The notes beneath the pieces were generated by a model. That model was not told where the DNA came from. It did no database searches and saw only the letters and a program-made list of their open reading frames with translations. DNA of 64,000 nucleotides from Dipteronia dyeriana (Eukaryota > Streptophyta > Magnoliopsida > Sapindales > Sapindaceae), in assembly GCA_032871835.1 (NCBI GenBank), contig CM065300.1, forward strand, positions 70,319,192-70,383,191. Direction: 5' to 3'. Of this stretch, positions 46,417 to 59,461 are shown piece after piece. How positions within the stretch are numbered: position 1 is the first letter of the stretch; each line of letters begins with the position of its first letter. A program made the translations under genes and the position numbers.

Positions 46417-47619
46417 ATCTCCCTTTTGGCTATTTCGTGACAAAACCACCACTCACAATTCAACCTCACCAATAAACAAAACAAAAAAAAACAGGGATCA
46501 ACAAAGTTTTTCTACATTTCGAAAAGATGTCTAATAAACTAGATCTTCAAGTCATCCATCTTTTGTAGAATCAAATCCCTACCAAACAAAATAACTACAC
46601 TTTCCAAGACAAGTGTATGTGAGGTGATCAAAGACATAAAAACAAGAGCAATTTGCATACAATAGAAATAAGCAACGTGCATCAACAATGCAAATGCAAA
46701 TGCTCCCCCTAAATAGGTTAACTCCCCTCTCAACGAATCAAACCCCCTCATATGCAACTCTCAACTCCCCCTAAATCCACTCTACTACTCCCCTTTTTGT
46801 CATGAGATAGACAAAGAAGTATCCCCTTAAGAAGGCATTAGCAAGGAGAGCTTATGGCACAAGACATATGCATAATCATATAACCAAATTTATGCAACTT
46901 AATTAAGAGAGAGAAGCAAGGAGTTTTATTAAAAAAATGTGTGAATGAATGCTTTGCATACAAGACAAGTTGTATTCAAGATCAAAACATGGTATTTGGC
47001 AAAGCAAAATGACAAGGGTTTCCAAGAGAATTCAAACCAATTTCACCCTTTATCATGGAGTAAGCAAGATATAGACTGTAAAATAAATTCATTTTAAGAT
47101 CAACTATATCAAACTTTACAAGCAAAACAAGACATGAGCGACTATTGCGCCCTTTTCAATTTTTCGGGTGGAATGCCCGTATGATAGTAGCATTGTTCAA
47201 CAAGTAAAGAGAGAGAGACTTTTGGATTGTAAAATCCTTGAAATGGATACAAGATCCTTATTGATTGAAGTCTCATAATTGCTTTCACACACATATTTTG
47301 CATTCATTTTAGAGCATTCAACAATTTCATCATGCATATTACTTTAAAGCATGTCATATAAAGAATCAACATGTCATGGAGATCAATTCTAGGTCATTCA
47401 AAATGTACTTCCCAATCAATTCTCCTATTCCAAAAATGCATGTTTGGTCATAAATAAGACATGGATTGCATGTAAAGCAAAGTTGCACACTTATTAAAAA
47501 AATATGTACAACAATCATCTCAAGCAATTAATAAAGAAATAAATATTATCAATGAGCACAATGAATGCCAATTTGCTCTCTTTGCTTGAGCTCCCCATAT
47601 GGGGTCAATCAAAAACAAG
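46417..47619. other. Untranslated region of gag-only SIRE-like element
   Basis: Similar to 35247-36440 of the first element. Contains the shared pieces 'gtcatgagatagacaaag', 'cccgtatgatagtagca' and 'ccccatatggggtcaa'. No ORF or envelope-like gene seen. Confidence 0.6.
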
Positions 47620-49736
47620 TCAATAGGGGATATGAGTCCCTATAGACTTACCAAGTCCATTTGACCTAGTTGAGCCTATGGGTGAAACCTTAGCACAATG
47701 GCATGTGGGTTCATCTTTTCTAATCCACTTAGGTGACACATTGTCATTCCTAGTGGTCAAGATCATCATATTACTCCTATGACCATTAACACTAGCTTTC
47801 CTAGGCACATGCATATTGGCTCTACCCCTTTTTCTTTCAATCATGCTCTTAGTTCTACACATGTTAATGTACTTGAAGCAATTTGGTCTAATATGACCAT
47901 CAACACCATAAAAATGACATGAAGGAATAAAATGAGGGGTCATACCATTCCTTTGAGGACAAAGATGCTTTCCCATGCTTTGAGCTTTCCTTTGGTGTGG
48001 TATTGATTCTCTTCTCCCTTGTTGTTGAGTTGGAGAAGATTGCTTCCTTTGTTGAGCATGGAGAAATGCTTCTTGGCTTGATGGCTTTTGGTTTGAGGGA
48101 TAGTTGCTTGAAGTGCTCTCATTGGTTGAGCTTGAGCTTGACTTCTTGGTGCCATCTTGACTTGGACATTTCTAGAACACTCTCCTAGTTCAATTTTCTT
48201 CTTAGGATGAAGTGGAGGAAAGGTTCTTTGAAGTCCAAGCTCTTGACAAATATCGTCTTGCTAGGAGTTGATCTCCTTGTCATCTTCAAACCCTAGACCT
48301 TTCTTGTCACTTGGCTTCTTGCCAACTCCCAACATATGGTCAAGCTTCTCCATACTCGAAGTCATCTTAGCAATCAACTCTCTGCTTCTCTAAGCTCCTC
48401 CTTCAAGCTTTCTTCCACTTTTCTTCCATTCTCACTTTCTCACTTAAGTGAGTCACTTCGGTTGATAGCTTGAGGTTCTCTTCCTTTAGCTTTCGAACCT
48501 TTTTCTTCATATTCAACCTTGAGCTTTGAAAATGCTCAATGAACCCTTCAAGGTTCATACTCTCTACATTTCCATTTGTAGAGTGAGATGAGGAACTCTT
48601 ATCACTAGAGTCATCACTAGTGTCACTTGTTGCCATGATGGCATCATCAACAGAAGTAGCTTCACTTATCACTCTCTTAGCTACTTTTTCATCTACTCAT
48701 TTTTCAAGGTCACTACTTAAGGCTTTGTTGCCTTTTCTACATCTTCCACAAAGGAGGCTCCAAAAGCCGTGTAGTTAAGAATAACCTCTTCATCACTTGA
48801 GGAATCTTCTTCACTTCCACTCTCACTTGATGAGGCAACCACCACTTTTCCTTTCTTCTTCTTTTGAATTACACACTCAGTGGCTATATGACCAAACCCA
48901 CTACATTCATAGCATTGAATGCCTTTTATTGTAGGCTTCTCTTGCCTTGGCTCAATCTTCTTCTTTGAGTCATTCTTATGAAGTTTCATAAACTTCTTGA
49001 ATTTCTTCACCATAAGAGCCATCTCCTCATCTGAGTCATCCTCCTCCATCTTTACTTTGGATGTCTTCAAAGCTATGTTCTTTTTCATCTTAGGAATATA
49101 GGTAGAAGTCCACCTAGACTCATAGGCTAGAAGCTTCCAATCACTTCACTCGGCTTCATAGTCTTGTAGTTGCTATTTTCTTCCAGTGCCGTCACCTTGG
49201 ACTCAAATCTCTTGGGGAGTGACCTCATGATCTTTTGCTTGATCCTTTTACCCGAATATGGGGTCACCTATGTTGATAGCTTTGATTTACGATGTCCATC
49301 AACTTCCATTTGAAAGTCATTAAAGCACTCATCCTCTTCCATCTAAATCGTCTCAAATTGCATTTGAATGACTTGAAGCTTGGAGTCCTTAACCACTTCG
49401 GTTCCTTTATGAGCTGTTTGTAGAATCTCCCAAGCCTCCTTTGCATGCCTAGTATTTTGAACCAGCTTGTATGATTGTCATCCATGGCACATAAGATGGC
49501 ACGCACTGCCTTGTTGTTCCACTTGAAGCTTCAAATTCTTGTGTGCTCCATTGAGACTTAGGCTTAGGAACCTCATCTCCTTCTTCTATGGTCATTGTTG
49601 GAGGAGTGTAGCCATCTTCAATTGTCATCCATGCATGGTCATCTATTGAAAATATAAGCCTCCATCTGCCTTCATGAGGGCGGAATGCACCCTTAGCTAA
49701 GATGGTCGTAAGCTGAAGCGTCCCTCTTTTACTCAT
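47620..49736 (-). pseudogene. SIRE-like gag fused to pol tail, broken
   Basis: Minus-strand gag with ATG near 49736 (MSKRGTLQL). Capsid motifs DDHAWMTIEDGYTPP, LKVIQMQFETI-like and MDIVNQSYQ lie in shifted frames. The open 49088-48717 segment holds knuckle CYECSGFGHIATEC (about 48920). 48672-48403 is the charged coiled-coil-like region. 47976-47620 holds a second knuckle with its second Cys changed to Tyr (CHFYGVDGHIRPNC). That frame continues past WIRKDEPTCHCAKV directly into TRSNGLGKSIG and a stop. The end matches the last codons of pol in the first element (ATRFKTLSRSIG). Protease, integrase, RT and RNase H are therefore deleted. Confidence 0.85.
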
Positions 49737-49872
49737 TCCCTTACTCAACTGATAGTGTTTGGGTTATAAATGAGATGAGAAATGAAATACCAAAAACTAT
49801 CAGCAAATAACAAACAATCAAATGATGCCATCAAACACACACTGAGCACGGATCACCTAAGTATAACTAGCA

Positions 49873-49889
49873 CCTGCTCTGGATACCAA
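49873..49889 (-). other. Primer-binding site with one-base insertion
   Basis: The minus strand reads TTGGTATCCAGAGCAGG next to the LTR. Compared with the standard TTGGTATCAGAGC it has one extra C. Confidence 0.75.
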
Positions 49890-51123
49890 ATTGAAATTCC
49901 CTAAACCGTGTGTGTCTATAACCTAGGGAGGGAGGGGTGGGGGGGGGGGTGAATAGGTTTTAATCGAATCAATTACCGATTTTTCAATTAATCAATATTA
50001 ACACAAATTACCTCGAGTAAACAAGCATTCAATAAAATCAATTATGCTTAAAACAATAACAACACAAAATATTTACGTCGAAAACCTCCAAATGGGAAAA
50101 ACCACGGGCTGATATGTGCGTCATACTAGATCCTTAAATCCACTATTGAATGAAAGTTTACAATCTAGGTTGACCTTCTGTCACACCCTCCAGTTACTAA
50201 CCTTTCACTCTACCCAACGGGCCTTAATAGTGATTCTTGATCTATTTGCTTGTGCACTAACCACTTAGTCACAAGACTTAACCTTAATGAAGAGTCAAAC
50301 ACAACCTAAGTGAATATGCAAGAATATTCAATATGCAAAAATGCTAGGTCAAGACATTCATGCTTATCTAGGATTAATAATGACAATTAAAGAAAATCCT
50401 AGATATCAATGTTCTAAATGCAAAAGCAAGAAGAATTAGCTAGAAGGGTAAAATCGTCCTAAATGCTAGCTATCATGAAAGCATACATCTCAACCAACAA
50501 ACAACTACTCAAGCATGTCATAAATGCATTAAAACTTAAAAGCATACAATCAATGAGTAATTAATGCTATTTCTAGGTAAACATAGCCTAGTAATGAAAC
50601 AATTAATTTTAGGTCATGTAGAGATTACCTAGTCAATGAAAACAAGAAGAATCCATGCTTGGAAGATGTAAGAAGATGTTAGATGATAATGGATTGATGG
50701 TTGGATGAGCCAAGATGAGTTCTTGGAAGCTCTCTCTCTCTCTCTAGGAGTTACTTTCCCTCTCAAAGATATGATTTTTGGCTCATAAAAACGATTGAAA
50801 GAGAAGATGATACATAAATATGATCCCTAAATGAAACTATGTCATTTTGACAAAAACGCCTAGAAAATTGCCTTGTGCACTGGTGTCTGTGCGCTGGTCG
50901 AGTAGCGCACGACCAGCTACAACCCACTGGACAAGTTGCGCTGGTGAGGTGCGTATGACGACCAGCGCACTACCAGCAACAAGCTACTGAAAAGCTGCAC
51001 TGGCGTTGGAGCTGGTGAAGGCGCTACTCTAGTGGCGCACGGCTCACTTCCTTCACACTCATACACGAATTATGCAAGAGAAAAGAGGTAAAGGGAATGC
51101 ATCCTAATGCCTAACGTGACATG

Positions 51124-53754
51124 TGTTAGGTTTTAGTTTGTGTTGGCATTAATTCCATATCAAAATGATGTTTACTTGTAATGACTTAGTTGTTTAGCTT
51201 CATGATGATTCAAGCTTCAAGGAAGAAGAAACAACAAGTCAAAGCAAGTTCTAAGTCTTCAAAGAGAAAGGGTGCAATTTGGTTCTACAAAGGTATACTA
51301 AGATCTTATCTTTCTCTTACAAGGCTTAGGCACACACACACATATCATACATTTGTGTACATGCATTGTTGTGCACCTTTATAGGCACACACATACAATT
51401 CATTCATATGTGTCCCTACATCGTTGTGCACCATGTATAATACATTCACACACTTGAAGATGAATGCTCATGTATTGGTATGGAAATAACATGTTTTTGA
51501 ATATGCATGATTGGAAACTATCTTTATGTAGTTTGCATTCTAGTGTGAATTGTGTTTGTGTATGTATATGTTTGTATAACATGGATATTGAACTTGGATT
51601 TAGTCTTAAATCATTCTTGATTGAGTTCCGGTTATTTCGGTTACTCATACTATTGATTTCAAGTTCAAAGTCAAAAGATACTACACTTTCAACTCATGTT
51701 ACGTACATTGTCTTCGTCTTCATATATCAAGTCGAAATATTATTTTCTGGGTTGAGTAACTTATATTTCCATGTTTGTGTGAGAGTGATGGTTCGTAATC
51801 AGCAAACAGATTCAAATTCCGAGTTTGGAGACCGGAGAACGGTTGAAGAACGCGAGGGAAGCGCGAGGGGAATGCACCATGGCCAAAAGGTCATGGAGGT
51901 GTGCATGCCCGAGATGGCGCGTGGCCATCTCGGTCGCACAACCTTAATGCCCCGAGATGCCCACACTCCATCTCAGGGGAGCACTTCCAAAGGAGGGCAA
52001 AAATGTCTTTTCATCTTTCTTCTTTCCCACTGCTTTATAAACTCTCTCCCTCTCACATTTCATTCTAAGAAAAAATTCAAATCAAGTGTGCAGAAATTTT
52101 CTCTCTAAATTTTCTCACCTTCCAAACACCATAACTTATTCATTTGAACTCCGATTTGAGTGATTCAAATTTGAGAGTGTTCATCTATTCATCCTCCATC
52201 TTTTCTCTGAAGGTTTAAGTTTATTTTGCTGCTGTGTTTGGTGTCTAATCATACAAAAACGGAACTGCACCTAGATTAACTAAGGTATTGATTTTCTCTC
52301 TAAGTTTTCTTTTAAAACTTGGTCAATTGCCTTGGGTTTTATTTTTCTAAATATATTTGTATATTATGAGTGTTTTGATTTGAGTTTTGAACTCTTTCAA
52401 AGCTAGAATGAATTTCAATTGAAATCATACATGTTGAGTTAGGTTTTGATTTTTCCTATGTTATCACATGTTTGGGATTGTATTGTGCTAGCTTTGATTC
52501 TAGGACTATTTTGTGATCTTTGATTGATTGATTTTGAGAAAAATAGTTCCTCACATGTATTAGGCTCTCTTGGCCGAAATTCTCACATAATACATGTGTT
52601 TATGTTCTTTTGAGCTATTCATGTGATTTGTTGAATCTATGATTAGGAATATGCTCTAGAACTTATGCTTAGATCTATTTGACTTTGTCATATGATTTTA
52701 GCATGTTTTAGGTTTTTATGATTTAAACTTGTTCTTGTGATTTGTTGATCATATCTTGTGATTCAAGTTTAGATATATGCATGAATCTAGTTTGTGATTA
52801 ATGTTGATCATATCTTACATAATCTAGATTGACTACTCATGCATGATAAACTAGACTATATGTGATTTGTGCATTCATGCTCATGTCTAGTATTTTCCAT
52901 AGGATGTGTTGATCATAGCATTCTATGTTACGTGATTGTTTGCATTTTGCGTTCATGATCACCTAGATGCCTTGTGAGAAGGAAGTCTTGACAATAGGTG
53001 TGAGACCTATGGTGTTGAGCAAGAGGTGTTGAGCAAGAAGTCTTGGCAAGAGGTGTGAAGCCTAGGATTGTCGAGCAAGGAAGTCTTGGCTAGAGGTGTG
53101 AAGCCTTGGATAGTCAAGCAAGAAGTCTTGCCTAGAGTTGGGAGAACTCGGATAGGTGAGCAAGGAAGTCTTGATTAGAGTCGGGAAGATTCGGATAGTT
53201 AAGCAAGAAGTCTTGCCTTGGGTTGTGAAGATCCGGATAAGGTGAGCAAGGAAGTCTTGACAAGAGGTGTGAAGCCTCAGATTGTTGAGCATAGGGTGAA
53301 AACTTATAGAGTAGGATAGGAGGGTAGTTTCTAGGTGAAGAGGTCACTTGAGAGATTGTACTTGTCTTATCTACTAGTGGATTTTGTTTACCGGTAGCTG
53401 CTAGCTCGTGGATGTTTCCTGTTCGGAGGTTTACCACGTTATATCTTGTGTCAACTTTTCTCTATCCCTATCTCTCTAATAATTGTATTGTGGATAGAAG
53501 TTTCTTTGTATGTTGACTTCCTCTTTATAATATTGATTGTATTTTATTTACAATTACTTGTTTGTATCACACTTTACTTGTGTTTATATATTGATTAATT
53601 GTCTTTAATTATTATATATATTGTGATACAAGCAATCTAGAGGGACAAACTTTTGTTTGTTTCTAAGGGAGTCAAAAATGTGTCTAACCTATTCAACCCC
53701 CAAACCCCCCCCCTCTAGGTTCGCATTGAGCATTTAACCTTGATTTTATTTTCA
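51124..53754 (+). mobile_element. Solo LTR, 2.6 kb, of a SIRE-type element
   Basis: Begins TGTTAGGTTTTAG and ends TTATTTTCA. A perfect 5-bp TSD ACATG flanks it (51119-51123 and 53755-53759). The uninterrupted sister LTR at about 46145 has the site once. Its 3' part contains 'acctattcaaccccc' and a C-run with tctagg, like the SIRE LTRs read in the other strand. No coding region, so it arose by recombination between two LTRs. Open frames such as 51464-52108 have no similarity and are not called genes. Confidence 0.92.
52975..53290 (+). repeat. Degenerate ~50-bp tandem repeat in the solo LTR
   Basis: About six copies of 'gagcaaggaagtcttgrcta' followed by 'gaggtgtgaagcctnggat', with varying spacing. 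Alternating copies read 'caagaagtcttg'. No coding role is inferred. Confidence 0.8.
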
Positions 53755-54029
53755 ACATGGCATTTTAATCACAAGATGCAATCATTTAATCAAGCAAGAA
53801 ATAACAAAATTAGGCACACAACAAGACAATTAAGCACACATGCAAAGTGATCAAAAACACGCATGAGAGTGAGTGCGTGCACTAAATCTCTTCAATGAAG
53901 GTTAAGCAAGTGATTTTACCTTTGAAGCTTGAAAGAGCACTTGAGCAATGATGACCTAACTGCCCTTACACATTAAACCCCAAATGTGGTTGTCAATGAA
54001 ATGAGCCAATCAAAACCAAGGAACTTACA

Positions 54030-55257
54030 ATCTCTTGAAAGGAATGTGACCTACAAATGCTCAACAAACACATAAAATACCTAATTTTACCCATGAACAA
54101 AACACAAATAATAGGAAATGGAGACTTAAACATGTATAGAAATAAACCGATCAAATACCCCTAAACTTATCTTTTCTAGTCCTCGAGCAAAACTAGAACA
54201 AAAACAAAAGCAAAACAAAAAAAAATATAAAAAATAAAACAAAAATAAACTAAGCCATTTTCGTAGGGAAAATGATAGTATTGAGCGTATGCTACAAGCC
54301 TTTAAACCTCTAGGTGTCCCTTGTAGGAGAAGTTTTGTCTCCCGAAGGTTTACAACTATGCTATCCACAAAAATATTTTCGTGAAAAACAAAATAGTCAA
54401 GTTGCAAGCTCACATGTGCCATTCAAAGCCAATGAATGCATGCTAGAACCACAGAATAAAGACTAAAATTATGTTACAAATTTGAATGCATTACTTAGTT
54501 TTAATGAAAAGTCCATACTCAAGACACTCTAGCTTCAAAAATGCATCGTCAAACGCCATAGATATAATTTCACCTCGACTCTAATTCTCACAGGATGTCA
54601 CTCATAATTTCTCACAGAACCTAGACAAATACACTCATCAAGCATATGTGAATGGAGTTTATGCACAAGTAATTTCAAGACATAATCACATATGAATGTA
54701 TAATAGAAAGAACACTTGATTTTATGTAAAGGAGCTCATGAACGGAATCTGACATTAAGAACAAGATAGAGCACATGTTTACCTTTACTTTCCAGCTAGC
54801 ATTCCCAAATGATCAATTAGGTCTTTTCTTTAGTTGCAGCGGAGCCATTGGGTAAAGGTTAAGAAATAACGGGAAAAGGATAGCAAACAAACCTAGGATC
54901 ATATCGAGAAATTCTTCGGTAATCTTCATACTTGATAGAGTTTCTTCGAATTCTTCATTCCACTTGCATCCAGGATTATTGAGCAACTTTCATTCATTCT
55001 CCTTATTGAGTTGATTTTGATTTCTAATCACTTCGTTGTAAAGCTCTTTTCCTTTTCACTTATTTTGGTTTGATTCACCATCTCATTCATTTTTTTTTCA
55101 TTTTTTTAACCAATTTTGTTTTTCCTTTCAACTTTTTTTTTTGAATTGAATATTTGTAAATCAATTATATAGTTCTTCCAACATATTCTTGGCATTTGAT
55201 CTTTTTTCTTTGCCTTTGATAGTTAAAATTTGATACATTAAACAAATTGAACTAGGA
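54030..55257. other. Spacer flanking the gag-only element, no gene
   Basis: Continues the sequence left of 44768. AT-rich with long T/A runs. Phrases such as 'tagtcctcgagcaaaactag' (54178-54197) are typical of untranslated parts of plant gypsy elements, but no coding region or LTR pair can be shown. Confidence 0.4.
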
Positions 55258-55819
55258 TCATTACCGTCCACCATACAGAAATCCGAATTCCAGCGGAAAC
55301 GGGATCGAACACCTGGGATTGAACCACCCAGGACGATCACGAGATTGAACGTCCCCTCTGATCACAATGCAATTTACCGACATTTTGATCTTGGATGGGA
55401 GAAAATTCTCTCATGATTTTCTCCACATCACTTTGTGTTTATCAGTCTGTGTAAACTCATGCAAACATGCATTTTTGCCTAACATACGTTAATGTTACAC
55501 TCTCTCTAGCGCACATTCTATCTTCGCATCTAATTCCTTTGCATTGCACTTCACACACACATGTAAGACTTCCATGCACACACACAATACATTTACATGC
55601 TTATTTTTATCATTATTTTGTATATCAAGTTCTTAACTGATTCTTATACAACAAAAAACTGCTCATGCAGTTATAAAAGTTGGTGCATGGGCTTCGCATG
55701 TGTTGGGCTAGGTGACTTGGGCTTGGTGTATATGGATTTTGGGCTCTCCATGTATGTTTGTGATTTTGGCCCACTTTGGTGTATAATGAGTCTCCAACCT
55801 ATATCCAAATATACTAACA
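55258..55819 (-). repeat. 3' LTR of old copia element
   Basis: The minus strand begins TGTTAGTATATTTGGATATA and is homologous to 42203-42746. The far end, near 'attaccgtccaccatacag', is uncertain by tens of bases. Confidence 0.75.
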
Positions 55820-56320
55820 TCTCCCACTCGCACAAGTAGAGCCAACACAGTTAAGTTACCACAAGCCCATCATGGGTGCACAATTATTAATCAACATCTG
55901 CCACTCCCCAAATGCCATAAGATGTGATATATACAGAGGAGCCTTTAAACATTTAAACACAAGTATTATCATCATTATCGAAAGTGTTCATACGTGTTAA
56001 TGCATGTGACCTATGAACAATCAATAATATAAAAGGGAGCTAACAATCTCAAATGTAAATTCTCTATTTACAAGAGATAATATTGTTCATTATTGTATCC
56101 TAGATTTAATTTATAATTTTTATCAGTCTAAAGCATACTTAATCCCTTAAAAGCAATACTTGATTTTATCACATTTCATATATTCACAATTATAACAAAT
56201 ACAATTGGTTGACCAGTGAATACATAAGTCAGATAAAAATTCAATAAATCTTCTCATTTCATCTCTATCTTTCCATCTCCAGAATAACTGCTACCCTAGA
56301 CGTGCCTCATAGGCTGAATT
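55820..56320. other. Untranslated region of the old copia element
   Basis: No gene. A second purine-tract-like phrase (minus strand GGGGAGTGGCAGATGTTGA, about 55890-55908) echoes the LTR junction. Confidence 0.4.
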
Positions 56321-56941
56321 TGTAGGGAAAATAAAACCCACGCAGCGAAAGCGTGAGAAAATTTAATAAAAATTAGGGTTTGAGTATAAATAAAAATTTT
56401 CCCTTTTTATTAATAAGAACCTTAACCTAGATTAATTGATGTATATAAAAAGTGTCGTACATTTTTCTCGTGACGATTGAACAAGCACCGAATTGATTCC
56501 GCAAGATCTTCCAATCCAATCATGAACGTGAATCACCTAGGAGTGTGGGCTCCCTTTCTTTTAAATTGTATACCTGAGGATGGAGACAAACAAAATCTTT
56601 TCTTTGTTAGTTACAAATATCCTCCAAGAGAAAAATCCAAGAACGTCTGGTCATTTGTGAATTATCAATCAATTTGATTGAAACTCGCGTGAACCATGAT
56701 TCGATGTTGTACACAAAACCCTTTTGATGTAAAGGATACTAGTATACTATCGAAAATAAAAACGTTCCATTTTTTTCTCTTCTTGGCCGAATTCACACAT
56801 TATTGCTTAGAGTTGATCGAATTTTGTCTAGAGTAAAATCAGATTTTTCTCCCTCAAAATTCCTATGATGACCGAATTCTTCTCTTAGCAAAATAGGGCT
56901 GGCTGAAATTCTCTATCAATTGCCTTAAAACTGGCCAAAAA

Positions 56942-57004
<63 letters not shown>

Positions 57005-57799
57005 GCATCATAAATCCTCTCATAAAAAGGATTTACTTGGTTGGCAAGAATCCTTTCCTTATGTGGATTTATTTGGTAGTTAAGAATTCTTATCTAAAAG
57101 GAATTCTATCCTTTTGTATATATACATGGGCTGGCCGAATTTCATAGGATATAGATTAGGATCACAAATCCTTTTCTAAGAAGGATTTACTTGGTAGTTA
57201 GGAATCCTTTCCTTAGGTAGATTTACTTGGTGGTTAAGAATCCTTTTCAAAAAGGACTTCTATCCTCAACCAAGACTCCTAATCCAACTCAATAGTGTAT
57301 TTGTAACCATATTAAAGACTTCCTAATTTGATTAGATAAATAACTCATTTTATTTATCTACTTATCAAATATAGTCTTTAAAATTAATTATACTACTAAC
57401 AATAGTATAATTTTAGGAGACCATCTCCTATTAGGAAAAAGATTTTGACTTTTAATTAATTAATTAATTAATCTACAAATTAATTAATTTCCATTTAATT
57501 AAATAATAAAATAAAACTAATATAATTTAAGCTATTCTTAATAGCCTCGCCGCCCAACACATGTATATAGACCATATATTATTTTTCTTAATTTATTAAA
57601 ACCATTAGATCTTAATAAAAAGTCCACATGTGAACAAGACCCATTCTTACAAAAAGAAACAAGTTCACATGCCTTAATACAATTCTATATTGACCCCTAA
57701 ATTGGTCTGGTAGAATATATCAAGTGATCTATGCAAGTTCGTGTGGATTGTGGATTGTGGATTGTGGATCTTGGCGGGCTATCTAAATTTAAGCTCCAA
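56321..57799 (-). repeat. LTR-like segment of another copia family
   Basis: Read on the minus strand it ends CGCTGCGTGGGTTTTATTTT then CCCTACA, the typical end of many plant copia LTRs. Its other end is not found because the 57800-59458 element lies at or inside it. It contains four diverged copies of 'aaaggatttacttggtagtt' type sequence (57018-57250), and (CA)n at 56943-56998. A TSD (GAATT at 56316-56320) could not be matched. Confidence 0.5.
56943..56998 (+). repeat. (CA)n microsatellite
   Basis: About 28 uninterrupted CA units, followed by TATATA. Confidence 0.97.
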
Positions 57800-59458
57800 G
57801 GGTGCGTTTGGTACGCGGGACGGGACGGGACGGGACAGGACGGGACGGGACAGGACAGGACAACTTTCTCTTGTCCCACGTTTGGCACACTATTAGCGTG
57901 GGACGGGATGGAACAAGGTGGGACAAAAACCATAAAATCTTGTCCCACCTCAGACCCTCGGCCAGACTTGTCCCATGCATGGGACAAGTCTGGAAAAGAC
58001 ATTTATGCCCTTAAATCTTACAAAAATTACAAAAATACCAAATATAAAATAAAACCCAACCCTTCATTCTCTTTCCAATTCTCACGCTTCTCTCTCTGTT
58101 CATTTTCTCTTCCATTCTCACGCTTCTCTCTTTCTCCATTCTCTCTTCTTTGACCGACGGAGAGGAGCAGAGATCTCAGTCTCTCTCGCTTGTCTATCTC
58201 TCCTCTCTCTCTCTCTCTCCGTTCGACTTCTTTCTATTTTGGAGTTGGTGGCTTTTTTTGATTTCGATTTAGGGTTCAAAATTTGGGGTTTTTGATTCAA
58301 GCGATCAGAATACAAAATCATCTCGGATTGCATCATCGGCGGCCAAGCTTGTGGGGGTTTGTGAGGTTGTGGCCGGATGTGATTGAATCTGGTGGTGGAT
58401 GGTTCTAGGTTTGATTGAAGCTGGTGGTTTGGTGTTGATGGTAGTGTGGTTGTGAATGGTGGGTTTGGTGTTGACGATGATGATGGTGAAACTGGGATTG
58501 CGTCATCGGCGGCCAAGCTTGTGGGGGTTTGTGAGGCTGTGACCGTGAAAGGAAGCAGCTCTTCTGTGATGCTTTGTCAAACAAACAAAAAATCAATTTC
58601 AATTTTGTCAATTTTACGATGTAATTTTTTTCATTTTAGTTTCAATTTTTTGCTTTAATTGAAACCCAATTAGTTTGAATGGCATCTCGCCAAACACAAT
58701 ATGATACCTCCTCTGACTTTCGTCGATCATCATCTCATTTTTAGTTTGAATATTTAATGTTTGATAAAGAATTGGATTTGTTTGACTCTAATAATCGGTT
58801 TGATAGTTTGAGCTTTTTAAGTTAAAAAATGGTTAGATTTTGATCTAGAGTAGCCATGAACTTGTGGGCCTCAGATTTGATGGAGTTGTTTTGCTGTGTA
58901 CCTCAATTTTTCTGGTGTTAGAGATCTGTATACTTCAGATTTGAGAGATGTTGGTGGAGACCAATCCCAGATTGGATCTCCACCGTCCATCGATCTTGAT
59001 GGACGGTGGTAATCTAATCTGGAGATTTGATTTTCACCTATATATATTAATTATTCAGTTTCTGTGTATTGTTTTTGGTAAATTATATTTATTCTTCACC
59101 ATCCATCACGAATTTGAATGGTGGAGATAATATATATCACATTTTTAAATTACATTATTTTTAACTTTTTGAATATCTTAAATATTTAATTTCCAAAATT
59201 TTATTAATTTGATCCTAATCATTCATCTTAAATAATATTTTAAAATTATTAATTAAGAATATATTTTCAATCACAATAGGGGTATTCTGATCATTTGAAC
59301 CTCTTGTCCCGTCTTGTCCCAGTCATGCCAAACGTATAACAGTATAATTTACAATTCTGTCCCAAGTATTCCAAACACAATACGAAACAACAGTCCCGTC
59401 CAGTCCCGTCCCGTCCAGTCTTGTCCTGTCATGTCCCATTCAGGTGCCAAACGCACCC
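57800..59458. mobile_element. PIF/Harbinger-like non-autonomous element with GGGAC repeats
   Basis: The terminal inverted repeat is GGGTGCGTTTGG at 57800 and CCAAACGCACCC ending at 59458. A 3-bp CAA duplication flanks it (57797-57799 and 59459-59461). Subterminal arrays of GGGAC (57818-57860), mirrored by GTCCC (59390-59440), extend the inverted arms. The interior has a CT-rich stretch, then a G-rich segment in which a 46-bp block (gcatcatcggcggccaagct, then 'tgtgggggtttgtgagg') occurs twice (about 58328 and 58500). Open frames there are short and unrecognised. TWA would be the usual Harbinger TSD, so CAA makes the class less certain. Confidence 0.75.
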
Positions 59459-59461
59459 CAA

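Larger units (their letters stand above)
49892..54029 (-). repeat. 5' LTR of gag-only element, split by a solo LTR
   Basis: The LTR parts are 49892-51123 and 53760-54029, interrupted by the insertion at 51124-53754. Together they match 44769-46416. The G-rich tract is at 49925-49949. The outer end ACTTACA at 54029 is followed by ATCTC, the possible TSD. Confidence 0.88.

Noticed and set aside
51464..52108. 214-codon open frame within the solo LTR
   Set aside because: It lies wholly inside an LTR, has no recognisable domain, and is compositionally like the surrounding non-coding LTR.
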